Assembly (NCBI GenBank): GCA_025618425.1
Contig: CM046848.1
Span: forward strand, 29,572,592-29,636,591
DNA: 64,000 nt
Reading direction: 5' to 3'
DNA from: Heliocidaris tuberculata
Lineage: Eukaryota; Echinodermata; Echinoidea; Camarodonta; Echinometridae
The position numbers and the translations under genes are program-made. The notes under the pieces were generated by a model, which was given only the letters and a program-made list of their open reading frames with translations, was not told the origin of the DNA and ran no database searches. Below are positions 23,801 through 36,291 of this stretch, piece by piece (the stretch's first letter is position 1; each line of letters opens with the position of its first letter).

Positions 23801-25600
23801 GACCTCACAAACCAACATCCTATCACATCATTGCACCCCCTCTTAATCTCCAGTTAAATGCTTTAACCCCATGAAAAGCCACGCACGGTCTATGAAAGGC
23901 CGAGGCTGCTTAAGCCTTTTTCAACCATTTTCGAAACGAAAATATGCCGAGGATACGAGCTAAAATGAAAGAACAAAGAAAGTGACAAAACGATTCTAAA
24001 AGCGAACTAGTGAGGCATGGAGGTAAGTCTGTATATCTCTAAAGGAAATGTGTAAAGAGGGAGGGGTAAAACAGATTGAGTTTTGTATTGAATGCTGAGG
24101 TCTTTATAGGATCAGAGAGGTGCGTGAATGGGAAGAGTCCGGACCAGTGGCGCCGCGGTGTCGGTGGCGAACAGTGACGAAATAGTGCACGCCATAGAAT
24201 GCATCCGAGGAGTCGCTCAATTGACTTTAGCGCCAAATGGGACATGACAATAGCCTGGGTCTGTTCTAGCCGGGGTATTGGGCCCGTATCGACCGACTTA
24301 ATGCGTTGAATAGACTGTTTACCGCACACGTTCAGATGCCAATCATTCGTTTTAATGTGATATCATCTTGACAGGTCAGAACGACTGAAGCCCCATACTC
24401 TAAGAGTTCTCGCACTCTTTGAATCAAGACGAAAAAGGAAACATAGGCTGACGGGGATTACAAAAGCCCGCTGAGGACTGATGAAACCCCCTGCCAGTTA
24501 GACCATTAGAAAGCTCTCAAAAGAATTTACACTCATGTATAATGTATGTTAATCGAAGTACTCGGATAAAAAAAAATAATAATAAAATGATTTGTTGAGA
24601 AAGTTAGACCATAGTGCTAATTACCATTATTTGAAACACCTACCCTATACAAATAAAAACAAAAACAACAACTAAAATGCCCGTTATTACCAGCTACATT
24701 TGCCCACACAAATTTGATATGTACTTGACAAAATCACGTTTATCATTGTCAGGCCATAATGATCATCGATATAATAAAATAAGTTGATTTTAAAAAAATT
24801 GACGTAGTGATGTTCTTGTGAACATAATAGGTTACTTGATATATTTCTCAAGTAATGTGTATATCTCTATGACTCTATGATATAAACATTAATCATTTAA
24901 AATGAGACAATCGTGCATATTTATTATTCAGGCTTTAGAGTTTATCGTGTTTGATAAGAAGTTTTAAGATGATGGAATGAAATTCTTCGTTTTACACGCA
25001 AATTAGATACTTTTCTTTTGCTTATGTTGGCCTGATAATAATATCAAATAGTTCATTTAGGCCCTATATGAAATCACTTAATTTTCCCTTCTGACAATTA
25101 ATAGCTTCTGTCCATGGTGAATGATAACATTAATGAGAATAATCACGACGAGGAAGCCTGAATATAATGAGCAAAACTGATAACAATGAGACTTGTTGGA
25201 AATTATTTGAGATATTGTCAGTCTATTTTCCACGATGAAAAATACTAATAATTGTATTATTTGCAATATTCATGATATTTGTACACCTTACGCAATAATA
25301 TATGCATTATTATAAAGGACCGTGTGGAGGAACATTCATATTTTGTTAGTACAGCCAAAATGGGCTATCCAAATCAGGCAATAAAGAACTTTGCCTATTG
25401 TGAATTTGAATGAACTATTTATAAGCATCATTATTTCGAACCAAAAAACATGAAATAAAGTGGGAGACAGCAAATATCAGCAAAATAAGGACATTGTGAC
25501 CTTCTAACAAAATTAAATCAACTTATTTTTAACAAAGAAAGTCGCGATCACCATCATGAAATTATAGATCATAATTTATGGGTTTGCTACAATTTTTATG
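20900..25600. other. Gene-free region with stretches of unique sequence
   Basis: No exon is recognised. Most is AT-rich. Stretches at about 22240-22740 and 23560-24480 have more balanced composition and no visible repeat structure; they could be cis-regulatory DNA, but I see no decisive motif. A short (GT)n lies at 23442-23457. Confidence 0.35.
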
Positions 25601-25663
25601 AGACGTATTCCTTCTCCAAATTAAGAATTATGCCGTATGTAGTTCGACCCGTCTTGTATTTCA

Positions 25664-25941
25664 GAAAAGTGGCGTAGCGTGAGTCTAGCCATTGAGGGGG
25701 CCACTAGCGTGCCCAAGGAGGGGGGCAGGGGGCAGAGTGCCCCCCTGACAACTTTTGACAGAAAACAATAAATTTTCCCCCTTTTTAAGACTTTTTTTTT
25801 TTGCTTGTCGGAAAAATTCTGGACCCCCATAAAATCTGTTACCCCCCCCCCCCCCCCCCCCCCCGACTTTTGGAGAGCTGGGGATTTTTTGGGGGTTTTT
25901 TTTGGCACTCCTAGTAAAAAAATCCTGGGTACGCCACTTGA
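25664..25941. mobile_element. hAT-like non-autonomous element with C-tract
   Basis: Ends AAGTGGCGTAGCG and GGGTACGCCACTT are inverted. Inside are G-rich and C-rich tracts, including C22 at 25843-25864, and TTTTTGCTTGTCGG, a motif shared with the other copies. No exact 8-bp duplication was identified. Confidence 0.55.
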
Positions 25942-26583
25942 GGGGGCACTGGTGTCTTAGGGAGGGGGGGGGCGTTATAGGTGGATGAAATGTGAGAGAA
26001 CACAGCCTACAAGTGAGTGAAGGGTGCGGAAGGAGGTCCTTTCATTTACTTTTCACGTTACCTTCCTCGACCACCTCCCTTTTTCATTCTCCCTCTTTTT
26101 AAGACCAGTTCCCCATTTCCTTTTGATTTATTATTTTTGTTTTAATTATTTTTTTACATTAAAAAAGTCGACATTTGAGGTAGGAGACGGGGTGCTCATT
26201 GTGTAGCTACCAAACAGTTTCAGAACCACAATAGCACCAATCAGGATTTTCAGAGAGGAAAACAAAATGTCCAGAACCTAACAACGCGCATCCCCAATGA
26301 TTGCCCGGAGTGACATTTATCTTTTTCACAAAAGAATCTAAATTATTATGCAATCTCTATGAGCCGCGTGGTATTGGAAATTGACATTGGGTTAAAGTGG
26401 ATAATTTTTAGCAGGTTGGAAAATTGATTTACCTCCAGACAGTTGAATAGGTAAACTGATTGCAACAGATGGCACCCGCATGAGAAAACGGAATATCTAG
26501 ACAAGCTGTATTCAAGTATATATTAAATGAAGATTATCACGAGTGGTCACGTGTAAAATACATATCTGTGTCTAAATTCATAG

Positions 26584-26712
26584 GACCCCCTCTCTATCCC
26601 CCCTCTCTCTCTCCCCCTCTCCCCCCCTCTCTCTCTCTCTCCCCCTCTCTCTCTCTCCCCCTTCTCTCTCCCCCTCTCTCTCTTTCTCTCTTTGTCTCTC
26701 TGTCTCTGTCTC
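26584..26712. repeat. CT/CCCCT-rich tract
   Basis: Mixed (CT)n and CCCCTCT units, low complexity. Confidence 0.9.
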
Positions 26713-26719
26713 TACTCTG

Positions 26720-27553
26720 AAATTCTATAATTCTTCATATTCTTGTGCACACTTTTTTCTCACTTTCCATGCTTTCTGTTTCCTTTCCCTTCCTCAGCAA
26801 ATTTTATAGCCAACATGTGACATGTATATTGAAATTGAAAATGAAATGTGGAAATAATATATGATACAATATACAAAATAATTAATGTACGCATTATAGT
26901 CATTCAATAATATGAGGTGGAGAGGAGGGGACACAAAAGAAGCAAGGGGGAGTCAGAAAAACGAAAAGGACAGGAAATAATGAAGGGATATATTTTAAAG
27001 AAAAATTGCATTTTACAAAGAAAAAATCAAAAATTTAAAATCTCAAAACACGATGACATAATTATATTCTTTGAAGAAACATATTAACAACTTACGATTT
27101 ATCAAGTGATCTTTTTAAAATTCTTAGATACATAAACGAAACAAATATGGAGCCTATACATGTAAAATCACAAAACACAATGAAATAATTATAATTTGAT
27201 CCACTTTTATTTATTGTAAAACAGATTAAATGTCTGTTTTCAAACAATACGCATTCATCTCTTGCTTGTCCTTTGCTTTATATTTCTCACTCTTCTCTTT
27301 TTTAAATTCTATTGTCTCAGTTTTGCAGCAGACATTGTTGTTTAATTCTATGATTTGAAAACAGCGTTGTTGATGTTCTTCTTTTAGTAACGTCATTCAT
27401 TGTCGAAATCATTCATTCTTTAACATAAAGCGAAAACATATTTTTCCAAAAGATTATATCTTCAGAACATTCCAATGTTATATTTTCATAATTCTCGACC
27501 GTCGTTTTTCTGAATTTCAGTTTTAGATCCCTGTTATTTGTTTTGCTCCCCCC

Positions 27554-27625
<72 letters not shown>

Positions 27626-28860
27626 TCTCTATATTTGTTGTAAAATATTGTTTCTGTTTTTGTCCAACACCAATACTTTCCAAATTGCGGCGCTCTTGGT
27701 TGCAATTTCTGTGAATGAAATGCATGCAACCGCAATGTTTAATAAGTTGCGGAGAGGGAGGGGGGGGGGGGGGGGGGGGGGGGGTGAAGGTGCATAATCG
27801 TGATTTCAGTTTATGATTGATATTAAGATTCTTACTTATTTAGCGACTTAACAGTTGCAGTGCAGCGAATGTATAAATCACTGGTCATATATTGGTTTTA
27901 AAGTACACATTGACATCATATTTCACAAAATTTCAGTGATGATGTTTATCGTTTATAATTTTCAAATGATGAAGCAGTAGAAAAAAAAGGGATAACCAAC
28001 ATTTGAAAATTACATTATGAGCGAGGGGTATAATGAAATATGGTAGGAAAACGCTAAACACCACACTGGCTGAATCCGTTTAAGACATGAGGTGTCTTCT
28101 TTCTGGATCTCAAGGTTTGCACATAGAAGCAACACAATGAGATGTTTTCCAGATCTAAACCAATATTTTGAAAAGCGGCGGTTGGTCTTCGAATATAGAT
28201 TTTCAACTTTCTGTGTGACGGGAAGGTCGACCGGAGACGGCTAAGTTTCCGGTCGCTGTTTAGAGCTTTACATCGGAGTGACCAACAATCAATGAACACT
28301 TAAAATTTCAAGGCAAAATCAAACGAACTATTTCCCAGCCTTTTGAGCCTTCTCAGTGAAGGTATAAAAATCACTTTAAATTCTTTCATGTCAAACTGGA
28401 CATGACAAATTATTGACAGAGCTGAGGACTGTGTTGATAATTGTGTTATTCAAAAGCCATTAGTGTTTTTAAGAGGAACATATCCATTCAGGAATGAAAT
28501 CGAATATGTGTCCTTGGACACGATTAAGTGATCTTCCTGCGCAGACGATTGAGGTGGAAAATGAGCATCGCGATCGATTGATCGTATTATCAGTTTCCTG
28601 TATATTAAAGCATTAAAGTTCACACTTTAATGTTACGATGCGCTTTACAGTCGATAGATCACTCAGTAAGGATTATCCGTATGTTCAAAGCATCATTGTT
28701 GATTTAAGTGGGTTTAAATGCTGAACTAAGACCTCATTAGTCCCCGTTTTAAATAAATAAATGTTTTATTACATGATGGAGCCAAGACACCGGATAATCG
28801 ATGTATCAGTGAGAATCAGAATCAGTACAAAAAGTAATGCATCGGTCATCACCACACGGA
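26720..28860. other. Gene-free spacer with (CT)n and G-run
   Basis: AT-rich sequence with (CT)n at about 27552-27625, turning into CTAT units, and a G23 run at 27761-27783. No exon recognised. Confidence 0.5.
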
Positions 28861-28870
28861 TCGCCTCCAT

Positions 28871-29027
28871 GGCCCCGTTGCATAAAACTTACCGTCAATG
28901 GTAACTCTGCTATCAGTGGTAACTACCATGGCAACATCACTCAACAGCCAATCAAAATCAAGGTTTCCATGGGAGTTACCGTTGATGGCAAAGTTACCGT
29001 TAATGGTAAGTTTTATGCAACGGGGCC
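28871..29027. mobile_element. 157-bp MITE with long perfect TIRs
   Basis: Starts GGCCCCGTTGCATAAAACTT and ends with its exact reverse complement (23 perfect bases, about 36 with mismatches). CAT stands directly on both sides, compatible with a 3-bp target duplication of PIF/Harbinger type. The CAT sequence differs from the usual TWA, so the superfamily is an inference. A broken second copy lies near 50.05 kb. Confidence 0.8.
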
Positions 29028-29169
29028 CATATCTCCGTTTCTGCCCTTCTGTCTCTCTCTCTGTCTCTCTCTCTCTCTGTTTCTCTTGATCTCTCTCTTT
29101 CTCTGTCTTCCTGTCATCACATAATCCCTTCTCATTTCTACAGTTGCATCGGTTGGAAATTATATATAT

Positions 29170-30654
29170 AGTGTGTCCCAGAAAAAACGAAACCGAGATG
29201 TATCGATGAATTATTATATTTTAATCATAATTATGATCAATAATCAATACATATTTTTAAAGCTTAGTCCCTCTTCTTTCATCACGTACTACTTCTATGA
29301 CACATGCTTCACGCATGAGTGAATGAGAACAATATGAAACAGGGCTTCCAAAAAGTCCACTGCACAACGATACCTAGAATTCCAAGTAATATATTAGAAA
29401 ACATATTTATCATTGTAATATGAAATTAATACTCCTTAATAGATAATTTTCTTCTCTTTAATTTGACACCTCAATGGATAAAAATGAGCCAGGAATGAGT
29501 AAGTTCTGTTTGTTTAAAGTGATGCTTGTGTTTCCATAATGAATGAATTCGTTTGTACTCGCTGCCTGCCATAGCAGTGAACAAAGAAGACAAAAGACTG
29601 CATGCGTGGTTGATCGTCAACAAAATGGAGTGGTCAGTATAAAACGTCTCCAAAATGATAAACGCTCATTGATCATGAAGAAGGTCTTCATTTATGAATG
29701 ACATTCATGAAAAATAAAGTTATTTTGTACTGAGAGTGTTGACGGGTATGCCGAGTTTACGACTTATTAATTAGATAAACAAACAGCCATAACATCAACA
29801 CACACACTCACACACACCTACAAATATACGGAGGGAGAGAATGGAAGTGTACATGAGGGATGAAGAGTTTTTAGTGTTCCGAGTGGTGTAGGGGATGGAA
29901 GTGGAAATGAGTGAGGGAGGGATAACTGGTTTGATCATGCAAGTTAAACGATTATGCAGTGGTGTTTGCTTAAATCTAACTAAAGATCATTGGACCATAC
30001 ACAAACATCCCCTCTCTCTCTCTCTAACACACATCCACACACGCACAACCACACCCACACACACACACACACTCCACACATAAAGTGGGAGAGGAAAAGA
30101 GAGGGGGAACTTGGGGGAGTGTAGGGTTTGAGGTTCCGGGAAAGATTGGCCTGATGGGGGGGGGGGGGGGGGGGTGGTGGTAATAATAGGCAATGAGGAT
30201 GAGGAGGGTGGGATAGTATTGGTTTCTACTCGAAAGCTTTTAGACCATCCATGACTTTCTCCGCATCCATTCATGCGGAAAACCGATGCGGAGTTATGGA
30301 ACAAAGGATTTTTAAAGATCATCGAAATGCAATCAATATTTAAATTCTAGTTATCTCTGTCATCCGTTGGTCATTTTTCAAGATTAAGGTGTCAAACGAA
30401 AGGGCGGAAAATGAATTTTTTAGACATGTGATTATCTTTTTAAAATTCAAACATCGTTGGCCAACTGAATTTTTGACATCCCAACTTCACATTGTTATTA
30501 TTCACTCATGCGTGAAATATGTATCATATGAGTGGTATCGCAGGAAAGAAGAGACTCTAAGCTTTACAAATATGTGCCACTTATTAATCATAATTGTGAT
30601 AAAGATATGATTATGCATCAATCAATCTCGGTTTCGTTTTTTCTGGGACACACT
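29170..30654. mobile_element. 1.49-kb element with about 200-bp terminal inverted repeats
   Basis: Ends AGTGTGTCCCAGAAAAAACG and its reverse complement. Similarity between the arms continues inward through AAGCTTAG and CACGCATGAGTGAAT for roughly 200 bp. TA-rich flanks on both sides. The centre holds CA-rich and G-run microsatellites but no transposase, so it is non-autonomous. Tc1/mariner relationship is inferred from the TA flanks only. Confidence 0.7.
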
Positions 30655-31739
30655 GTATATATAGCATGAAACCAAAAAATATGTAGAGGAAGATAGGCAG
30701 AGATAGAAAAAGAGGGAGGGAGAGAGTGTGTGTGCATTACCTGTTTGGTAAATGGAAGTGGAAGCTATACTAATTGTACTCAAAAAAAAAAAAAAAAAAT
30801 TACAGCACATTTGGCTAAAATTCACTTTTCTTTTATTTGCTTATAATATCTTCTCCAGCAAACATTTATATATTTACATCTTTATATAGAAAATAATCGA
30901 GGTTTGCTGTCATATTTGCATAATATAAGACAACATACAGTCACTTTTTAGACAGAGGTACACAAATGCAAATTATATATCTCTACAGTTGAAGAATATA
31001 AAGACAAAGACAATGGAGACCCATTTGAAGTGAAATACATGTATAAGATGTGAATATCTGTAAGTACTGCGTATGAAAATTCACAATAATATGTTCTCTT
31101 CCGATGACAGAAAAAAAGTAGTTCAATAATTATTAGAAAATTGTCGGTGTTCATTTGCAGTATACATTGAAATAAGGTTCTCAAGGGGGCGAAATGTGTG
31201 GAATAGGGTTATACCAAGCGTTACGGAATGACATTCACAAAATATTTTCAAGTTTGAAAGAAGAGTATCATCAACATCATCATGAATATTTTCAAATTGA
31301 CAGTGCAATACATAAACCAACACGAGGTACTTTCACAAGGTTGAGTTTCATCTCAACCGTTCATCAAATGTATGAAATATCAACTAATATATTGCTTCGT
31401 TACGGAATGACACAAAAAAGGACATGAATTTTCAACCAGAATAAACATTGCTCACACTCTGTGAACTTTGAATATGCATCCGGTTTTCAAAATTGCTGTG
31501 GCATTCTCGAGTATCTTAGCTTTGATATGACACCATGTTCCTGGAAATCTGTTTGAAAATATTTGAAATATGATGCAAATTATGATGCAAAATATGAAAT
31601 GAAGCAGCTTTACGGAAAGACCGTTACAGCATGACTTCTGACAATCAATGGGATATAGACTAGTGTACAAAATTCGCATTATGTAAATAAGTAGTAAAAG
31701 CAAATTTTGAAACACAGATTGAGCAAACAATGTGATAAT

Positions 31740-32560
31740 TTTTGATGACCTAAGATATCTGTGTTAATAATAGCTCTATTAGTGTTTAATAATCTACTAT
31801 AATGTATGCAAATTTCATTCATAAATCCATATTTTTGTTAATAATCACATTTTTGAAAAATTATGAATAGTATTCATTTGTGTAAAATGCTTCTGGTATG
31901 TTTAAAAGACATTCAGATAGATTTTCATTACATCCATTTTATATTGCATGTATTTCATTGTTTTATGGATTCCTTATATATATGCATTCATAAATTTCAT
32001 CATATGATCTGTTTTATTTGATACCATCATCTAGATCAATATATAGGTCTAAAATACAAGACAATCAAACCTATAAAGGAAAGAAATACATCTCATCCAC
32101 ATGGAATAAGAAAACACCATTTGTTTTGTACACAAAACCCAAGATATGCAAATTATTAAATTTCATATCTTTTTCATACTAGGAATTATCTCATCATCTC
32201 TACTTTAGTTGATAAGTGTCTGATATATTAAGCTGAACTAATGTATAGGTTCGGGGTTGAATTAATTTACGCAAAACTGAATTTAATGTCATTCCATAAC
32301 ACTATTTTGTTATGGAATGACATACATGTAATTAATCATATCATACTTCATATGTAAAATATTTCTTCAAACCAAAAGCACATACATCTTGTAGGTATTA
32401 GGTATCTTGATTTACCTATCAACTTTCAGAACAAAATGATGGTCCTTTTCGGAAATAAGTTGAAAATTTGTGTTTTGGGCTTTACAGATTGACAGTTTTT
32501 GGAGTTATAATTTCCAAGGTTACTGAAGTATGAGAGATTATGGAGAACAGAAACTTGTTC
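31740..32560 (-). repeat. Dispersed repeat of about 800 bp, copy 1
   Basis: The reverse complement matches 62270-63060 closely; both share AGTAACCTTGGAAA, TTCAGCTTAATATATCAGAC and TAAGTAGAGATGAT-type segments in the same order. A hairpin (ATGTCATTCCATAAC..GTTATGGAATGACAT) lies at about 32287-32326. TTACGGAATGACA also occurs at 31220 and 31399, so the repeat may extend left. Confidence 0.7.
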
Positions 32561-32796
32561 TATTCTTGCTTACTAACTACTTAAACTGTGTGTATTAAGT
32601 GTATTTCAGCAAACAAGTCATATCAATATGACCTTTACTCTTCTTTTACAATTTATCTTAATATTATTGGTATCAGTTATTGATTTAAAGATTATGTTAA
32701 TCATTTATGCAAATTTTCAGTATTTATAAGTGTGAAAATACCTAAATTTTATCAGATTATGAAAATTTTGATATTTTTACGATTAATTTGACACCA

Positions 32797-32924
32797 GGGG
32801 CCTGTAACCTAAAGAGATACAATCAATCTTATAATCAATTGTAACTCTTCAGTACATGGTTTGCCATAGACTTACGACTGATATCAATCGTAAGATTGAT
32901 TTATCTCTTTATGTTACAGGCCCC
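32797..32924. mobile_element. 128-bp foldback MITE
   Basis: GGGGCCTGTAACCTAAAGAG at the left pairs with CTCTTTATGTTACAGGCCCC at the right; pairing continues inward over CAATCTTA/TAAGATTG. No clear target duplication. Confidence 0.75.
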
Positions 32925-34398
32925 ATATTTGATATGATCAGACAGATTTGAAATTCTGGGGTTCATGTCCTCTTTTGCTTGGAATAGACCCGTTTACTAA
33001 TGCATTTCAATTTATGCATGTTTCTCTCCAGAATCCTTAGTTACCAACTATTTAATGCACCTGCTATGCATAATGGCATCTCTATGGATGGAATCCATTT
33101 TGCATACATTAATTGTTGCTATGTCAGGCAAGTCTTTGGGCCTGGCAAGCTTTTGAGTCTTCAAGAGAATCTTTTGTTCAAGAAGTATGCGTAAAATTAG
33201 TAAACAGGTTTATTGCTCAATAATGTTTCAAAAAGTACCATCATCTCAGACTATCCCTTTCACAATCTTTGACGGTCTTTTGTATGCCCTGATCCAATGG
33301 TGGATCCGTGGTAGAGGGTTATAGAGGCACGTGCCCCCATCCCTGGCCTAAATCTCCTAAATCTCACACGTGTGTGCCACATGCCAAGAATACTGTACTA
33401 TGTCTAAAATATTCAGCAAACAAGAATATCATTCATATAACATCTGTGAGCGACCCGTCTAATACATCTTTTCGAAAATTTTCTTCATAGTATGGGGGTT
33501 TACTGTTTATCAGTCAAAATACTGTTATTTTTCTGAAGGAAAAAGAAATGCTGATTACGTGTATTTAGTAGAGTGGTGGGATAGTTGCCTAATTGGGAGT
33601 TGACAAAATTTGGCATTTCAAACATTTTAATCCTTATTTTTGAATGTCAAAAAGCATTTCTATAACCGACTTCAGAGGTTATGTACTGCTCAACATCATA
33701 GAAATGAAACAGAACAGCCCTCCTCCCCCCCCCCCCTCAAATTCATTAATCATCTTACTACCATAATTTATCTACACATTATCCTGCCATTTCACATTAA
33801 CCACTATTGCTGCTTCCATTTCTTTGGTGAGAACTCCTTCTAAGAATTCAATCATAAGTTATCTTTGATTCCAACAGAGATGGCAAGATTTTGCAAAGTG
33901 AATGATTCATTATTACTACATCGATTACACAATTTTCACACTGAATATCCAAAGGTAAAGCACATAATACAAAATTAGTATGGTGGTCACTAGAAGCTTT
34001 AACAAAAGGACAGCCTTTGTTAAGCACTGTATTACATCAGACTCACTTTTATAGATGAATATTGTATTTACCAGTCATTTAATTTATGTGAATATTTTGG
34101 CACTTTTTGTAGATTGTCTCTTAAATATTGTCTATATAGAGAGCTTCATTTATGGAGAGTATTTACAAACAAGTGCATATACTGTGTAAAAATTTACATT
34201 GCAAGATGTAAATTACATTTCAAGTGATTTCCAGATATCAAACTGCACACACAGAGATATGGCCGGCAATTGAATTAGAAATTAGACGTGAATGCTAAAT
34301 TTCAATTCACAAACACAGTTTCCCTTTCCTGTACAACACAGTGAGGATAAATATTTTTCTCTATTTTAGAAACACCTCTCTTCTATAAAATCTTACAT

Positions 34399-34474
34399 AT
34401 TGTCTGTTGAGAGCCAGAAGGGTGTTAACTGACATCTTTTGTACAGAGTTAATGCCCTTCTGGCTCCAAACAGA
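34399..34474. repeat. Hairpin repeat, copy 1
   Basis: GAGAGCCAGAAGGGTGTTAAC pairs imperfectly with GTTAATGCCCTTCTGGCTC. Related copies lie at 35607-35671 and 37771-37852. Confidence 0.65.
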
Positions 34475-35606
34475 TGATATATATATAAGGGAACATCAAG
34501 GTACATTTACTTGAAGTAAAATTACTCATAGGTAAATGAGGTATGAAAAAAATTTGTAGGTAACAAAATTTCAATAACCATCAATTCTAAAAGAGTCTAA
34601 CAATAGAATTAAATGACACAAAGGAAGGTTACATGTGGGTGAATAGTTTAGCAAGCAGTGCCTATTTTCAAGTACTCAAGATTTTTTTTCTATAATTGGT
34701 GAACTGCACAACCCAAGCTAACATATCACTGTCATTCTCCATCACACTTAAAGGTATTGTGTTTTTGCTGTGTGAAGCCTGCAGCAATAAAGTTACTATT
34801 GAATGCAAGCCACCATTAAATGGAACATTCCAAGCATCAGCCAATCAAAATCAAGCAATCCAATTTTACTTGTTGCATGGTTGATTTTAATTGGCTGTTG
34901 TTATGAGAACAAGTACATTTGATTGTCAATTGCTCTAGATACATTCCAATTTCACACTGGTCACACAACCCGAAGTATTACCTATTTGAGCCATTCTCTT
35001 TTTGATTGCATATTTCATCAATTGCCCTTACACAGATAGTGATGTCTTGGAAGTACCACCTAGATTGGTTCAGCTTAAAACGAGTCAACTTTCCAACTTG
35101 TATCTATTTTCCCTATTCCTGTTGAGGGGGCAATCTATCAAAAGGATGGTTGTTCGGGGTAGTTGTCCGGGGGTAATTATTGGGGGGGGGGGGGGGTGGA
35201 GAAGGTAGCTGTCCAGTGGGTGTCAATCTACCAGGTAGTTGTCCTGCTATGGAGAGTGAGATATATTTTGGCTTAACAGGAGAGATTTTCAAAAATCTTT
35301 AAAGTAAGAAAATTATGCAGAATTAGTCATCTCTGTAGTCTGAACATGTCACTTTCCTACACAGATTCCAATGAACTAAAGCATTAATTTTGGAAGCATT
35401 TGGATACAGTCCCCTTTCCACATAAAGCTCGAACACACACTTAACATATACATGCCTCTATATCAATTAGCACCCAATATCACAAATGTATATATTGATC
35501 AATACTGTCTAAAATCTGTTGCAACACTTATGCTTGATACATATGCAATTTGGTTACTTTAACTTTGGTTCATCGTAGATAATTATAACTGCAACCATAA
35601 ATTATT

Positions 35607-35671
35607 AGTTGAGAGTCAGGAGGTTGCTAACTCTTACCATTATACATTAAGTTAATGCCTTTCAGGCTCTA
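35607..35671. repeat. Hairpin repeat, copy 2
   Basis: GAGAGTCAGGAGGTTGCTAAC pairs imperfectly with AGTTAATGCCTTTCAGGCTC; same design as 34399-34474. Confidence 0.55.
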
Positions 35672-36222
35672 AGCTGATTTGAAGGTCATTTCTACCACAT
35701 GCATGATTCTGTGAATTGAGTTGATCTAGTGGACAGAAGGGAAATCAACATATTTTGCATGGTTACAAACATAATGAAATAATTTCCATGGTAACTTACA
35801 GTTTTCTATACATCATCCATCTGCGACTCCCCAAAGTTAACACAAACGATGTGTCATCACACGAGACGAAATACTTTTGTTGCTATTGGAGGTGAGAGTG
35901 TACTTGCAACTTTGAGCAGTTCAGGTTATAACGAATTCAGCTTTGGCTGGTTTTATATAACCTTTGTTGACCTACCATCACTCTAGATTTTTATGCAGTG
36001 CATTTCAGATCCACATAATACAATCATACTGCTGTCCAAACGCACTTTTTCATACTAGCAATGCTGGTGATTTGTAAAGGTTCTTGCAGCTTACAACAGC
36101 AAACCGTATGATAGCGTCCATTTTCTATAAAGTGGTCCATTCGGCTCTGAGTTGGTGGTAACGCAAGTCTCGATGAATCCAGTTACAGTGAAACATGCTT
36201 AGGTTTCTGAGTATTGCCTTGA

Positions 36223-36291
36223 TCATGAGCAGAACTCTCTTACTTCAATGGCTTTCTTCAGAAGTTCATGCATGTCTATTGCTGGGTAATG
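36223..36291 (-). CDS. TBC1D13: TBC1D13 exon 12 (stop)
   Basis: Acceptor TCTTGTAG; encodes HYPAIDMHELLKKAIEVREF plus Cys-Ser and TGA, matching human 'DYPITDVCQILQKAKEL'. Confidence 0.92.
   Translation of the reverse strand, partial: HYPAIDMHELLKKAIEVREFCS

Larger units (their letters stand above)
33000..36200. other. Spacer downstream of TBC1D13
   Basis: AT-rich and without exons. Contains two copies of a short hairpin family (34399-34474, 35607-35671), a C12 run at 33725-33737 and a G16 run at 35181-35196. The TBC1D13 3' UTR must lie in the right-hand part, but I cannot place its end. Confidence 0.5.
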
